Shown: piece by piece, positions 53,552 to 62,629 of the stretch
Numbering within the stretch: position 1 is the first letter of the stretch
Layout of the letters: each line of letters begins with the position of its first letter
Source: Arthrobacter horti
GTDB lineage: Bacteria > Actinomycetota > Actinomycetes > Actinomycetales > Micrococcaceae
Assembly (NCBI RefSeq): GCF_030731045.1
Contig: NZ_JAVALS010000003.1
Location: 124,001 to 188,000 of the forward strand
Reading direction: 5' to 3'
DNA length: 64,000 bases
Made by a program: the position numbers and the translations under genes
The notes under the pieces: model-generated
Databases searched by the model: none
What the model was told of the DNA's origin: nothing
The model's input: the letters and a program-made list of their open reading frames with translations, nothing else

Positions 53552-53582
53552 GACCCGCCCGGCCTTCCGGGCCGGGCGGGTC
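53552..53582 (-). terminator. Terminator after the yidC-jag segment
   Basis: Perfect 13-bp GC-rich arms (GACCCGCCCGGCC and complement), and on the minus strand ACTTTTTTGC follows. It should stop most transcripts before rsmG. Confidence 0.92.
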
Positions 53583-53589
53583 GGGTGTG

Positions 53590-54114
53590 TCAGCCGGCGC
53601 TGACCACGATGTGCCGGCGGGCGCCTTCGCCCTCAGACTCACTCACGAGGCCGAGCGCCGCGACGGCGTCGTGCACGATCTTGCGCTCATAGGCGCTCAT
53701 CGGCGTCAGGGCGACGGTGCCGCCGTCGTTCTTCACGCGCTCGACGGCGTCCTTCGCGATGCGTTCCAGCTCCACCGCGCGTCCGCGGCGGTATCCGTTG
53801 ATGTCCAGCACCAGGCGGGACCGCGTCTCGGTGGCGGACAGCACGGCGAGCCGTGCCAGCTCCTGCAGCGCCTCGAGCACCTCACCGTCCTGGCCCACCA
53901 GGCTGTCCAGGCCGTGGTCCGAACCCTCCGCCTCGATGGAGATGTAGGTGCGGCCGTTGCGGACCTCGATGTCGATGTCGCCGTCGATGTCGGCGATGTC
54001 GAGGAGTTCCTCCAGGTAGTCCGCCGCGACGTCGCCCTCTTCTTCGAGGCGGCTCACGGGGGCGACGGTCTCGCTGCTCTCGACGGTCTCTTCGGCAGGC
54101 GTCTCGACACTCAC
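53590..54114 (-). CDS. Jag/KhpB-type RNA-binding protein (KH and R3H domains)
   Basis: 174 residues. An acidic N-terminal tail, then a KH-II domain (YISIEAEGSDHGLDSLVGQDGEVLEALQELARL with a GxDG-type loop) and a C-terminal R3H domain (DINGYRRGRAVELERIAKDAVERV...MSAYERKIVHDAVA). Conserved neighbour of yidC in most Gram-positive bacteria; binds RNA and affects cell division and envelope synthesis in other species. Overlaps yidC by four bases. Confidence 0.94.
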   Translation of the reverse strand: MSVETPAEETVESSETVAPVSRLEEEGDVAADYLEELLDIADIDGDIDIEVRNGRTYISIEAEGSDHGLDSLVGQDGEVLEALQELARLAVLSATETRSRLVLDINGYRRGRAVELERIAKDAVERVKNDGGTVALTPMSAYERKIVHDAVAALGLVSESEGEGARRHIVVSAG

Positions 54115-55091
54115 TGGCTGTTCTTCTTCCGGTTGTTCTTGCGGCTCGGCTGGTAGCGCTGGCCCTTGGGCTTCTCCGGCTCGCTGGCCTTGATCTGCTC
54201 TTCGCTCATCTTCTTGCCGGTGGTCACGTCGATGGGGGCGAGGCCCTTGGCCTTGCGGCGCTCATTGAGCTCACGGGCGGCCTGGGAACCAGGGGTGGGC
54301 ATGCGGCGGATGACGTAGAACTGCTGACCCATGGTCCACAGGTTGGAGGCCGTCCAGTAGATGAGCACACCGATGGGGAAGTTGATGCCACCCACGCCGA
54401 AGACCACGGGCAGGATGTACAGGAGCATCTTCTGCTGGCGCATGAACGGGCTCGCCAGGGCTTCCTCGGACATGTTCTTCGCCATGATCTGCTTCTGGGT
54501 GATGAACTGCGAGGCGGTCATCGCCAGAATCATGATGATGGAGAGGACCCACACGGTCACCTGGCTGTCACCGCCACCGCCGTGCAGCAGGGAAGCGGAC
54601 AGCGGGGCACCGAAGATACTGGATTTCTCGAACTGAACCACCTGATCGTGGCTCATCGCAGCGATGCCTTCACCCTTCTGGCTCGCCGTGGAGATGCCGG
54701 ACAGCACCTGGAACAGCGAGAAGAAGAACGGCATCTGGATCAGCATGGGCAGACAGGCCGAGAACGGGTTGGTCCCGTGCCGCTTGTAAAGCGCCATCTG
54801 CTCCTGAGCCATGGCCTGGCGGGAGAGCTGGTCCGTCTTGCCCTTGTACTTGGCCTGGAGCTTCTTCAGATCCGGTTGCAGGAGCTGCATGCCGCGCTGA
54901 GCACGGATCTGCTTGACGAACACGGGGATGAGCGCGGCACGGATGACCAGCACCAGGCCGATGATGGACAGCGTCCAGTTCCAGCCGGAGCTGCTGGGCA
55001 GGCCGATGAAGTTGAAAGCCTCATGGAAGCCCAGCATGACAATGCTGACCAGCCACTTGAAAGGCGCCAGTATCGCCCCATAGATGTCCAT
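54111..55091 (-). CDS. yidC: Membrane protein insertase YidC
   Basis: 326 residues with five to six TM helices. The core includes LVLVIRAALIPVFVKQIRAQRGMQLLQPDLKKLQAKYKGK, the first cytoplasmic hairpin with the conserved Arg, and FSACLPMLIQMPFFFSLFQVL. Short Gram-positive form without the large periplasmic domain; the C-terminus is Lys-rich (PSRKNNRKKNSQ) and may contact ribosomes. Inserts membrane proteins alone or with SecYEG. Confidence 0.97.
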   Translation of the reverse strand: MDIYGAILAPFKWLVSIVMLGFHEAFNFIGLPSSSGWNWTLSIIGLVLVIRAALIPVFVKQIRAQRGMQLLQPDLKKLQAKYKGKTDQLSRQAMAQEQMALYKRHGTNPFSACLPMLIQMPFFFSLFQVLSGISTASQKGEGIAAMSHDQVVQFEKSSIFGAPLSASLLHGGGGDSQVTVWVLSIIMILAMTASQFITQKQIMAKNMSEEALASPFMRQQKMLLYILPVVFGVGGINFPIGVLIYWTASNLWTMGQQFYVIRRMPTPGSQAARELNERRKAKGLAPIDVTTGKKMSEEQIKASEPEKPKGQRYQPSRKNNRKKNSQ

Positions 55092-55104
55092 ATCTGTCCC
55101 TCAA

Positions 55105-55488
55105 TCAGGCCGCTGAGCGGCGCTCTTCTTCAGTGGTCTTGATGGCCGGCGCACTCTGCCCGTCCGGCGGCAGGAAATCGTGCGGGTGGTTGAGCTTCAC
55201 GATCATCGGAGTCCGCTCGCGGGGCCAGCTGCGGCCGCCGTCCGGCACCGGATCCAGGCCGCCTTCGGCCCAGGGATGGCATCGCAGCACTCTCCTCGCG
55301 GACAGCCAGCTCCCCTTGACCGCACCGTGTACGGTGACGGCCTCCAGGGCGTAGGCGGAACAGCTGGGGAAGTACCGGCACACCTGCCCGTAGAGCGGCG
55401 AGACCACCAGACGGTACAGCTTCAGGACGCCGATCAGCAGGTTTCGCGGCAGATCGGTGACGGCGCGGACGACGACGGGCGCGCTCAC
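55105..55488 (-). CDS. yidD: Membrane protein insertion efficiency factor YidD
   Basis: 127 residues; the family core LLIGVLKLYRLVVSPLYGQVCRYFPSCSAYALEAVTVHGAVKGSWLSARRVLRCHPWAEGG is complete with its three Cys. The C-terminal 45 residues are a variable extension. Membrane-associated helper of YidC. Overlaps rnpA by four bases. Confidence 0.95.
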   Translation of the reverse strand: MSAPVVVRAVTDLPRNLLIGVLKLYRLVVSPLYGQVCRYFPSCSAYALEAVTVHGAVKGSWLSARRVLRCHPWAEGGLDPVPDGGRSWPRERTPMIVKLNHPHDFLPPDGQSAPAIKTTEEERRSAA

Positions 55489-55892
55489 GTGCGCTCTCCG
55501 CTCGCCGCCGGTCGCTCCGGACCAGGCTGCTGCTTACCGGCGGCGCGCGCCGCGAGACGGCGCAGCGCCTGCGCGAATGCCTGCTCGGTCTCCGTCACCA
55601 GTTCCTCCCACTCACTCTGTGCCGCGGCGGGCAAAGCCCGCACCACGACGTCGACTCCTGTCGGGTGATCCGTCAGGAGTCGCGCGCCGATCTCCCTCAA
55701 CCTCCGCTTAACGAGGTTGCGGGTCACTGCGTTCCCCACGGCTTTGGAGACGATGAAGCCGATGCGGCTCCGCGTCCCGCCCGGGGAAAGGTGTGCAGAT
55801 AGAACTAAGTTCCGGCGCCCTACCCGGACACCGGAACGAAGTGTGGTGGAAAAGTCGGCAGGGAGCCTCAGTCGGTTCGGTGCGGGAAGCAC
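55485..55892 (-). CDS. rnpA: Ribonuclease P protein component
   Basis: 135 residues. The RNA-binding signature SKAVGNAVTRNLVKRRLRE is at about residues 49-67, preceded by RIGFIV. It supports 5' maturation of tRNAs with RNase P RNA. The C-terminal tail is longer than usual and charged. GTG start. 38 bases after rpmH. Confidence 0.95.
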   Translation of the reverse strand: MLPAPNRLRLPADFSTTLRSGVRVGRRNLVLSAHLSPGGTRSRIGFIVSKAVGNAVTRNLVKRRLREIGARLLTDHPTGVDVVVRALPAAAQSEWEELVTETEQAFAQALRRLAARAAGKQQPGPERPAASGERT

Positions 55893-55930
55893 GGCGACGC
55901 CAGACCTGGCTCGGGGTCGACTAGTCGGCT

Positions 55931-56068
55931 TTAGGCCGAGAGCTCAGTGCGGCCCTTGCCACGGCGAGCGGCCAGGATGGCGCGGCCGGCACGGGTACGC
56001 ATACGAAGACGGAAGCCGTGCTTCTTGGCACGACGGCGGTTGTTCGGCTGAAAAGTCCGCTTGCTCAC
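55931..56068 (-). CDS. rpmH: 50S ribosomal protein L34
   Basis: 45 residues, starting [19 protein letters not shown] and continuing with [22 protein letters not shown], the L34 signature. GTG start with GGAG upstream. It lies in the usual place between dnaA and rnpA. Confidence 0.98.
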   Translation of the reverse strand: MSKRTFQPNNRRRAKKHGFRLRMRTRAGRAILAARRGKGRTELSA

Positions 56069-56537
56069 GGTGGTTGCTCCAGTTGTTCGACGGGGCGCGT
56101 CTACCTGGATCGCGGGAAGCAGAGGCCGACGCTAAGTGTTCAATTGCCCACGGAACGAACGGAACGGCGTGTGTGCCATGTTCGCACCTGTTTGTAGGCA
56201 GGAGCCCCTGTGGGGACACAAGGGACTAGTCAACACTAGGGCGCGGAACTGCGAACAGTCAAATCTAGGGCATATCCACAGTCATCCACAAGGCCATGGA
56301 CAAATCGCTGTGGAAACTGTGGATGAGCGCGGATCCCAGGCCTGGAGCGGAACGACACCGATGTAATTATCCACAGGCTCCTGGCTGGCTATCTTCTGGT
56401 TTTTCGATCGTCTACAGTGTCCCAGTAGCCGTTTTCCACCGACTGTGCATAACACTGTGGAAAAGTGTCGCCCATCACCTTCGTGGCGGCCTTCAGCGGG
56501 GATCCTCACGCGTCGTAACAGGGAAAGTCAGGTGGGC
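56069..56537. promoter_or_regulatory. rpmH-dnaA intergenic region with DnaA boxes
   Basis: About 470 bases holding the divergent rpmH and dnaA promoters. DnaA-box-like 9-mers include TATCCACA near 56273, TCATCCACA near 56282, TGTGGATGA at 56318-56326 and a perfect TTATCCACA at 56367-56375. This fits DnaA autoregulation and makes the region a possible part of a bipartite origin. Confidence 0.75.
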
Positions 56538-57962
56538 ATGGACGAGAGCAGTCACGCGGATACGGTGGGCGGTCCCTGGCGGCAGGTGGTGCACCTGCTG
56601 GAGCGCGATCCCCAGGTCTCCCCGCGGCAGCGTGCTTTCGTCTCCCTGGCTCAGGCGCAAGCCCTGGTCGGATCCACCCTCCTGGTGGCCGTTCCGAACG
56701 AGATGACCCGTGACGTCCTGATCAACCAGGTCAAGGACTCCCTGGACGCCGCCCTGCGTGAGGTGTTCTCCGACGAGATCCGCTGCGCCATCGACGTGGA
56801 CACCAATCTGGCCCCCGTAGCGCCGGCTCCCAGCGTGGCGGCCGCCCCGGTCCTGGACGAGGACATCGACGTCCCGGCGCACGGCGTCCGCCCTCAGCCG
56901 ACTCCTCCGAGCACCTCCCAGGAGTTCGGCCGGCTCAACCCGAAGTACCTCTTCGACACCTTCGTGATCGGACAGTCGAACCGCTTCGCCCACGCGGCCG
57001 CCGTCGCCGTCGCCGAGGCCCCGGCCAAGGCATACAACCCACTGTTCATCTACGGAGACTCGGGTCTGGGCAAGACGCACCTCCTGCACGCCATCGGCCA
57101 CTACGCCCGCCGCCTCTACAGCGGGATCCGGGTCCGGTACGTGAACTCCGAGGAGTTCACCAACGACTTCATCAACTCCATCCGCGACGACGAGGGCACC
57201 AGCTTCAAGCAGATGTACCGGAACGTGGATGTGCTGCTGATCGATGACATCCAGTTCCTGGCCGGCAAGGACGCGACGATGGAGGAGTTCTTCCACACGT
57301 TCAACGCCCTGCACCAGAACAACAAGCAGGTGGTCATCACCAGCGATCAGCCGCCCAAGGCCCTGGACGGCTTCGAGGACCGGCTGAAGTCCCGCTTCGA
57401 ATGGGGTCTTCTGACGGACATCCAGCCGCCGGAGCTCGAGACCCGCATCGCCATTCTGCGCAAAAAAGCTCTCAGCGAAGGTCTCTCCGCCCCGGACGAG
57501 GCCCTCGAGTACATCGCTTCCCGCATCTCGAGCAATATCCGTGAGCTGGAAGGCGCCCTGATCCGCGTGACCGCGTTCGCCAGCCTCAACCGGCAGCCCG
57601 TGGATGTCGCCCTGGCGGAGATGGTGCTCAAGGACCTCATCACGGACGAGGGGGCCCAGGAGATCACCGCGTCCCAGATCCTGGATGCCACGGCCGACTA
57701 CTTCAAGCTCTCCCTCGAAGAGCTCTGCAGCAAGTCCCGCACCCGGACGCTGGTGACGGCACGCCAGATCGCCATGTACCTGTGCCGGGAGCTCACGGAC
57801 ATGTCCCTGCCGAAGATCGGCCAGGAGATCGGCGGACGTGACCACACCACCGTCATGCACGCCGATCGGAAGATCCGTGAACTCATGAGCGAACGCCGCC
57901 AGATCTTCAATCAGGTCACCGAGCTGACCAACAAGATCAAGCAACAGCAGCGCGAGGCCTGA
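56538..57962 (+). CDS. dnaA: Chromosomal replication initiator protein DnaA
   Basis: 474 residues. Domain I starts at the N-terminus (WRQVVHLLERDPQVSPRQRAF), domain II is a short Pro/Ala linker, and domain III has Walker A GDSGLGKTH at about 173-181 and Walker B VLLIDDIQFLAGK. Domain IV carries the DnaA signature GRDHTTVMHADRKI that reads the DnaA box. It opens oriC. ATG at 56538 was chosen because the frame upstream is not DnaA-like. Confidence 0.98.
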   Translation: MDESSHADTVGGPWRQVVHLLERDPQVSPRQRAFVSLAQAQALVGSTLLVAVPNEMTRDVLINQVKDSLDAALREVFSDEIRCAIDVDTNLAPVAPAPSVAAAPVLDEDIDVPAHGVRPQPTPPSTSQEFGRLNPKYLFDTFVIGQSNRFAHAAAVAVAEAPAKAYNPLFIYGDSGLGKTHLLHAIGHYARRLYSGIRVRYVNSEEFTNDFINSIRDDEGTSFKQMYRNVDVLLIDDIQFLAGKDATMEEFFHTFNALHQNNKQVVITSDQPPKALDGFEDRLKSRFEWGLLTDIQPPELETRIAILRKKALSEGLSAPDEALEYIASRISSNIRELEGALIRVTAFASLNRQPVDVALAEMVLKDLITDEGAQEITASQILDATADYFKLSLEELCSKSRTRTLVTARQIAMYLCRELTDMSLPKIGQEIGGRDHTTVMHADRKIRELMSERRQIFNQVTELTNKIKQQQREA

Positions 57963-58425
57963 GACCCACTCCTTATTAACTTAACAACACCTGTGGATAA
58001 ACCTGGGGACAGTTAAGTGGAGAAGCGCCGGGCATGCCCTTAAAACTCCGTAGTGGGCTGTGGATCCGCGCCAGGGCGCGGAATCTGTTCCCACAGGGGA
58101 ACCCGGGTTGTCGGCATTAACGCCCACAGCACGTCAACAGCCCGGATCACCGGGATTCCGCGGCAGGATGCGGTTATCCACAGAATCCACAGCAGTTATT
58201 AACACTACGAATCCCAAAAAATTTGGAATCCGTCAGATAACAAGTTCCCTCCACCGACCCGGGCCGCCCGGCCAAGGACCGGACGGGTGGGCACCGGTGG
58301 TGCCCAGGCCCGCCCCACCACGGCCGATGGAACCCAGGCGTCTCCCGGGCCGGGTATTCTTGCAAGCTGAACCCGACTAAGCTGGGCGCATCGAACCCGG
58401 CGTTGATGAAAGGCGGCACCCTTCC
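57963..58425. other. oriC: Replication origin (oriC), dnaA-dnaN interval
   Basis: No gene in 460 bases. Perfect DnaA boxes occur at 57992-58000 (TGTGGATAA) and 58174-58182 (TTATCCACA), with weaker ones near 58055 and 58184. AT-rich blocks lie at 57973-57987 (TTATTAACTTAACA) and 58193-58240 (TTATTAACACT..., AAAAAATTT) and are candidates for the unwinding element. The position between dnaA and dnaN and the strand switch of genes support origin function. Confidence 0.85.
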
Positions 58426-59550
58426 GTGAAGTTCAGAGTCGAACGGGACGTCCTCGCCGAGGCAGTGAGCTGGGCGGCACGCTCGCTCTCTCCCCGGCCT
58501 CCGGTACCGGTCCTCTCTGGCCTCCTGCTGAAGGCCGAACACGGAACCGTCAGCCTTTCAAGCTTCGATTACGAGACCTCCGCACGCTTGGAGATCCCTG
58601 CTGAGATCACTCAGGAGGGGACCATCCTGGTCTCCGGCCGCCTTCTGGCGGACATCTGCCGCAGCCTTCCCTCCGCACCGGTGGACGTGGAGACCGACGG
58701 CACCAAGGTGACACTCACCTGCCGCCGCAGCTCGTTCCATCTGGCCACGATGCCGGAGAACGAGTACCCGGCCCTGCCGGCACTCCCTGCCGGCAACGGT
58801 GTGGTGGACGGAGCCGCGTTCTCCCAGGCCGTCAGCCAGGTGATCATCGCCGCGAGCAAGGACGACACCCTGCCGATCCTCACCGGCGTGCGCCTCGAGT
58901 TCGAGAATGACCTGATCACTTTCCTGGCCACCGACCGGTACCGGCTGGCCATGCGCGAACTCAGCTGGGCCCCCTCCACCCCGGGTCAGTCCATGTCCGC
59001 CCTGGTCAAAGCCAAGACCCTCAATGAGGTCGCCAAGACCCTCGGCGGCAGTGGCGAACTCAAGCTCGCCATCACCGAAGACGACTCCCGGCTCATCGCC
59101 TTCGAAAGTGCCGGCCGGGCCACCACCTCCCTCCTGGTCGACGGCGACTATCCCAAGATCCGCTCACTGTTCCCCGAAACGACCGCGATTCACGCCGTCG
59201 TGAGCACCTCCGAGCTGGTGGAGGCCGTCCGTCGTGTCTCCCTGGTGGCGGAACGCAACACTCCCGTGAGACTGGCCTTCACCGAAGGACAGGTCCACCT
59301 TGACGCTGGAACCGGCGAAGATGCCCAGGCTTCCGAAGAACTCGAAGCACGCCTTGAAGGCGAAGACATCACCGTCGCCTTCAACCCCGGGTACCTGATC
59401 GAGGGCCTGAGCGTGATCGAGACGAAATTCGTCCGGTTCTCCTTCACCGCTGCTCCCAAGCCGGCCATGCTGACGGCTCAGGCGGAGCTCGATGGCGAGG
59501 ATTCGGATGATTACCGCTACCTGGTGATGCCCGTCCGGCTCCCCAACTAG
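58426..59550 (+). CDS. dnaN: DNA polymerase III sliding clamp (beta subunit)
   Basis: 374 residues with three clamp domains. The first begins MKFRVERDVLAEAVSWAARSLSPRPPVPVLSGLLL, the second contains KDDTLPILTGVRLEFE with TFLATDRYRLAMREL, and the C-terminus ends in MPVRLPN, the conserved clamp-loader contact. It forms the ring that tethers polymerase III. GTG start. Confidence 0.98.
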   Translation: MKFRVERDVLAEAVSWAARSLSPRPPVPVLSGLLLKAEHGTVSLSSFDYETSARLEIPAEITQEGTILVSGRLLADICRSLPSAPVDVETDGTKVTLTCRRSSFHLATMPENEYPALPALPAGNGVVDGAAFSQAVSQVIIAASKDDTLPILTGVRLEFENDLITFLATDRYRLAMRELSWAPSTPGQSMSALVKAKTLNEVAKTLGGSGELKLAITEDDSRLIAFESAGRATTSLLVDGDYPKIRSLFPETTAIHAVVSTSELVEAVRRVSLVAERNTPVRLAFTEGQVHLDAGTGEDAQASEELEARLEGEDITVAFNPGYLIEGLSVIETKFVRFSFTAAPKPAMLTAQAELDGEDSDDYRYLVMPVRLPN

Positions 59551-59597
59551 AAGCCGCCGGGCGCACCGACAACCAGCCACGGGAGAAAGTGGATACC

Positions 59598-60497
59598 ATG
59601 CACATCGGTCTGATCGGCCTCGGCAAAATGGGTTTCAACATGCGTCAGCGCCTGCGTGACGGCGGTCTGACCGTCACCGGTTTCGACCGCAATCCGGAGA
59701 AGACCGACGTCGCAAGTGTGGACGAACTGATCGCCGCGCTTCCGGCTCCCCGCCTGGTCTGGGTCATGGTCCCGGCAGGCGGTCCCACGGACGCGCTCAT
59801 CAACGAACTCTCGGAGAAGCTCTCCGCCGGCGACATGGTGATCGACGGCGGCAACTCCCGCTTCACGGAGGACCAGAAGCACGGCGCCCTGCTCACGGAG
59901 AAGGGCATCCGCTTCGTGGACTGCGGCGTCTCCGGAGGTGTCTGGGGGCTGCAGAACGGCTACGGCCTCATGGTGGGCGGCACCGAGGAGGACGTCGCCA
60001 CCGCGATGCCGCTCTTCGACGCCCTCCGTCCGGAAGGCCCCCGCGAGGACAGTTTCGTCCACGTGGGCGACGTCGGTTCGGGCCACTACGCCAAGATGGT
60101 CCACAACGGCATCGAGTACGGCCTGATGCAGGCCTACGCCGAAGGCTACGAACTGCTCGCCGCCAAGGACATCATCAAAGACGTCACCGGAACCTTCCGT
60201 GCCTGGCAGAAGGGCACCGTGGTGCGTTCCTGGCTCCTGGACCTGGCCGTCAACGCCCTCGAGGAGGATCCCGGCCTGGACCGGATCACCGGCTGGGCCG
60301 ATGATTCCGGCGAAGGCCGCTGGACCGTCGAGGAGGCGATCGCCAACGCCGTCCCTGCCCCGGCGATCACGGCGGCACTCTTCGCCCGTTTCGTCTCACG
60401 CCAGGAGGACTCCCCGGCCATGAAGATGGTGGCCGCTCTCCGCAACCAGTTCGGCGGTCACGCCGTGAAGCAGGCCGGCGCAGAGCCGGCGCAGTGA
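59598..60497 (+). CDS. gnd: 6-phosphogluconate dehydrogenase (decarboxylating), short type
   Basis: 299 residues, the short bacterial form. NAD(P)-binding [12 protein letters not shown] is at the N-terminus, [14 protein letters not shown] and [19 protein letters not shown] form the catalytic region, and [21 protein letters not shown] carries the substrate-binding Lys. It converts 6-phosphogluconate to ribulose 5-phosphate and CO2. The ATG at 59598 is preferred over GTG at 59589. Its place between dnaN and recF is common in high-GC actinobacteria. Confidence 0.95.
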   Translation: MHIGLIGLGKMGFNMRQRLRDGGLTVTGFDRNPEKTDVASVDELIAALPAPRLVWVMVPAGGPTDALINELSEKLSAGDMVIDGGNSRFTEDQKHGALLTEKGIRFVDCGVSGGVWGLQNGYGLMVGGTEEDVATAMPLFDALRPEGPREDSFVHVGDVGSGHYAKMVHNGIEYGLMQAYAEGYELLAAKDIIKDVTGTFRAWQKGTVVRSWLLDLAVNALEEDPGLDRITGWADDSGEGRWTVEEAIANAVPAPAITAALFARFVSRQEDSPAMKMVAALRNQFGGHAVKQAGAEPAQ

Positions 60498-60506
60498 CGC
60501 TCCCGC

Positions 60507-61745
60507 GTGTATCTGGCGCATCTTTCGCTGACTGACTTCAGGAGTTACCCCGGACTCGAGCTTCCACTCGGGCCCGGGGTGACGGTCCTGGTCGGGTCCA
60601 ATGGCGTCGGCAAGACCAACGTCATGGAGGCCATCGGCTATCTCTCCACGCTGGGTTCCCACCGGGTCTCCAGCGATCAGCCGCTGCTGAGGTTTGGCAC
60701 GGAGCAGGCCTTCATCCGCGCCCGGCTGGTCCGCGGCGAGCAACAGGCGAGCGTGGAGCTGGAGATCAACGCCACCCGGGCCAACCGGGCCCGCATCAAT
60801 CGCGGCAATCCGGTCCGGGCCCGCGAGATCCTGGGCCTGGTCCGGTCCGTCCTGTTCGCCCCGGAAGACCTGGCCCTGGTCAAGGGCGAGCCGGCCGTCC
60901 GCCGCCGGTTCCTCGACGAACTGCTCGTGACCCTGGAACCGCGGCATGCCGCGACCCGCGCCGACTACGACCGCGTGCTCAAGCAGCGCAACGCCCTGCT
61001 GAAATCGGCACGGGGCGGCCGGCTGAACGAGGCCCAGGAATCGACGCTCGATGTCTGGGACCACCACCTCGCCGGCACCGGGGCGGAGCTCTTGCGGGCC
61101 CGGCTGGACCTGGTCCAACGCCTGCAGCCGCACATCGACACCGCCTACGCCTCCCTGACCGACGGTTCCAAGATCGCCCGTGCGCACTACCGCTCCACCG
61201 CCGCCCGCCCCGCCGATGTGGTGAGCGACGACGACGGCGCGGTGGCGTCTGCGGAGGCTCCCGCCGCCGTCGTGGGTCAGGACTCAGGTGACGACGCCGC
61301 GCTGCTGGCTGATGCGACCGTGGAGGAGCTCAGCGCACTGTACGTCGAGGCGCTGCGCGCCGGCCGGCGGCAGGAGGCCGAACGCGGGCTGACGCTCGTC
61401 GGCCCGCACCGCGAAGAGCTCGAACTGCTGTTGGGACCGGCCCCGGCGAAGGGTTTCGCGTCCCACGGTGAGACCTGGTCCTTCGCACTGGCGCTGCGGC
61501 TCGCCGCCTACTACGTGCTCCTGGATGACGACTTGAGCGGGACGCAGGCCCCGGTCCTGATCCTGGATGACGTCTTCGCCGAACTCGATGCCCAGCGCCG
61601 GTCCCGGCTGGCCACCATCGTCGCCGGAGCCGAGCAGGTGCTGGTGACGGCCGCCGTCGAAGGGGACATCCCGCCCGAACTGCACGGCGCACGGGTGCGG
61701 GTGCTGCCGGGGACCGTGGAATTGGACGGCACTCATGGCGGATGA
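60507..61745 (+). CDS. recF: DNA replication and repair protein RecF
   Basis: 412 residues. Walker [10 protein letters not shown] is at 30-38, the signature-like region with [16 protein letters not shown] follows, and Walker [11 protein letters not shown] with D-loop is near 351-360. An insertion around residues 235-260 ([24 protein letters not shown]) is acidic and probably a loop. It helps load RecA at gaps. GTG start 9 bases after gnd. Confidence 0.95.
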   Translation: MYLAHLSLTDFRSYPGLELPLGPGVTVLVGSNGVGKTNVMEAIGYLSTLGSHRVSSDQPLLRFGTEQAFIRARLVRGEQQASVELEINATRANRARINRGNPVRAREILGLVRSVLFAPEDLALVKGEPAVRRRFLDELLVTLEPRHAATRADYDRVLKQRNALLKSARGGRLNEAQESTLDVWDHHLAGTGAELLRARLDLVQRLQPHIDTAYASLTDGSKIARAHYRSTAARPADVVSDDDGAVASAEAPAAVVGQDSGDDAALLADATVEELSALYVEALRAGRRQEAERGLTLVGPHREELELLLGPAPAKGFASHGETWSFALALRLAAYYVLLDDDLSGTQAPVLILDDVFAELDAQRRSRLATIVAGAEQVLVTAAVEGDIPPELHGARVRVLPGTVELDGTHGG

Positions 61746-62289
61746 CCCGCGCCAGGGTCAGGGAGACGGCGGTCCCGGGGACGGGCCGGATGCCGCGTCC
61801 GACGCACTCCGCCGGGCACGGCGCGCCGCGGAGCTGAGAGGCGAGGTCCGCAGCCGGAGCACCAGCGGCTCCCTCGAAGGGCCCCGCACCGGCAAGAAGC
61901 GGGAACGCCCGGGACGCCAGCAGTTCACCGGAGGCCGTGACCCGCAAGGCGTCGGCGCGATCATGGGCCGCCTGATCGAGGACCGCGGCTGGTCCTCCCC
62001 GGTGGCGGTCGGATCGGTGGTGAGTCAATGGGCGTCCTTCGTCGGCCCGGAGGTCGCCGCCCACTGCGAAGCCACCGGATTCGCCGGCACCACGCTGACG
62101 GTCCGCTGCGACTCGACCGCCTGGGCGGCCAATATGAGGCTGCTCCGTCCCAGCCTGCTGGAGAAGTTCCGGACCGAGGTCGGCCCCGGCATCGTCACCG
62201 TCATCGAGATTCACGGCCCCAGCGCCCCCTCCTGGAAACGGGGGATTCGGAGCGTGCCCGGGCGCGGCCCGCGCGACACCTACGGGTGA
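61735..62289 (+). CDS. DciA-like DUF721 protein
   Basis: 184 residues. The N-terminal 75 residues are charged and Gly/Arg-rich, then the DUF721 KH-like domain ([64 protein letters not shown]) follows. DciA proteins load or recruit the DnaB helicase in bacteria without DnaC, so this is likely the helicase loader. Overlaps recF by 11 bases. Confidence 0.9.
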   Translation: MADDPRQGQGDGGPGDGPDAASDALRRARRAAELRGEVRSRSTSGSLEGPRTGKKRERPGRQQFTGGRDPQGVGAIMGRLIEDRGWSSPVAVGSVVSQWASFVGPEVAAHCEATGFAGTTLTVRCDSTAWAANMRLLRPSLLEKFRTEVGPGIVTVIEIHGPSAPSWKRGIRSVPGRGPRDTYG

Positions 62290-62629
62290 GTCGCTCACGG
62301 CCTCCAGGAGCCCTGAGAGGGCCGAGAAGTGAATACGGGGTTGTGAACCGGTCTCCGGAGCCCGGCAAGAGGCCATTACTCGCCGGTCACGGGCACTTTT
62401 TCTCTCACAGCGTCGTTCTGAAACAGGAATCGAAGTGCTCCACCGGGTAGAATGAACGCGGAGCAGAGCGCCGTTTCGAGACGGATCGGGCGCTCATTCC
62501 ATGTCATGACCCCTGTGCGGGAGACTTTCACGGGCGGGGGCGAGCACCACACACGTCAGCGCCTCGCGGCCGTTGCCCCGGCAACGGTTCCGAGGGCGGT
62601 ACCGAGAGCACCGAAGGAAAGACACGCCT
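62290..62629 (+). promoter_or_regulatory. Intergenic region with the gyrB promoter
   Basis: 340 bases without a convincing gene. TAGAAT at 62448-62453 is a likely -10 box, although no clear -35 element is seen. The remaining 175-base leader has GC-rich hairpins but no recognised riboswitch; the leader could carry supercoiling-sensitive control. Confidence 0.5.
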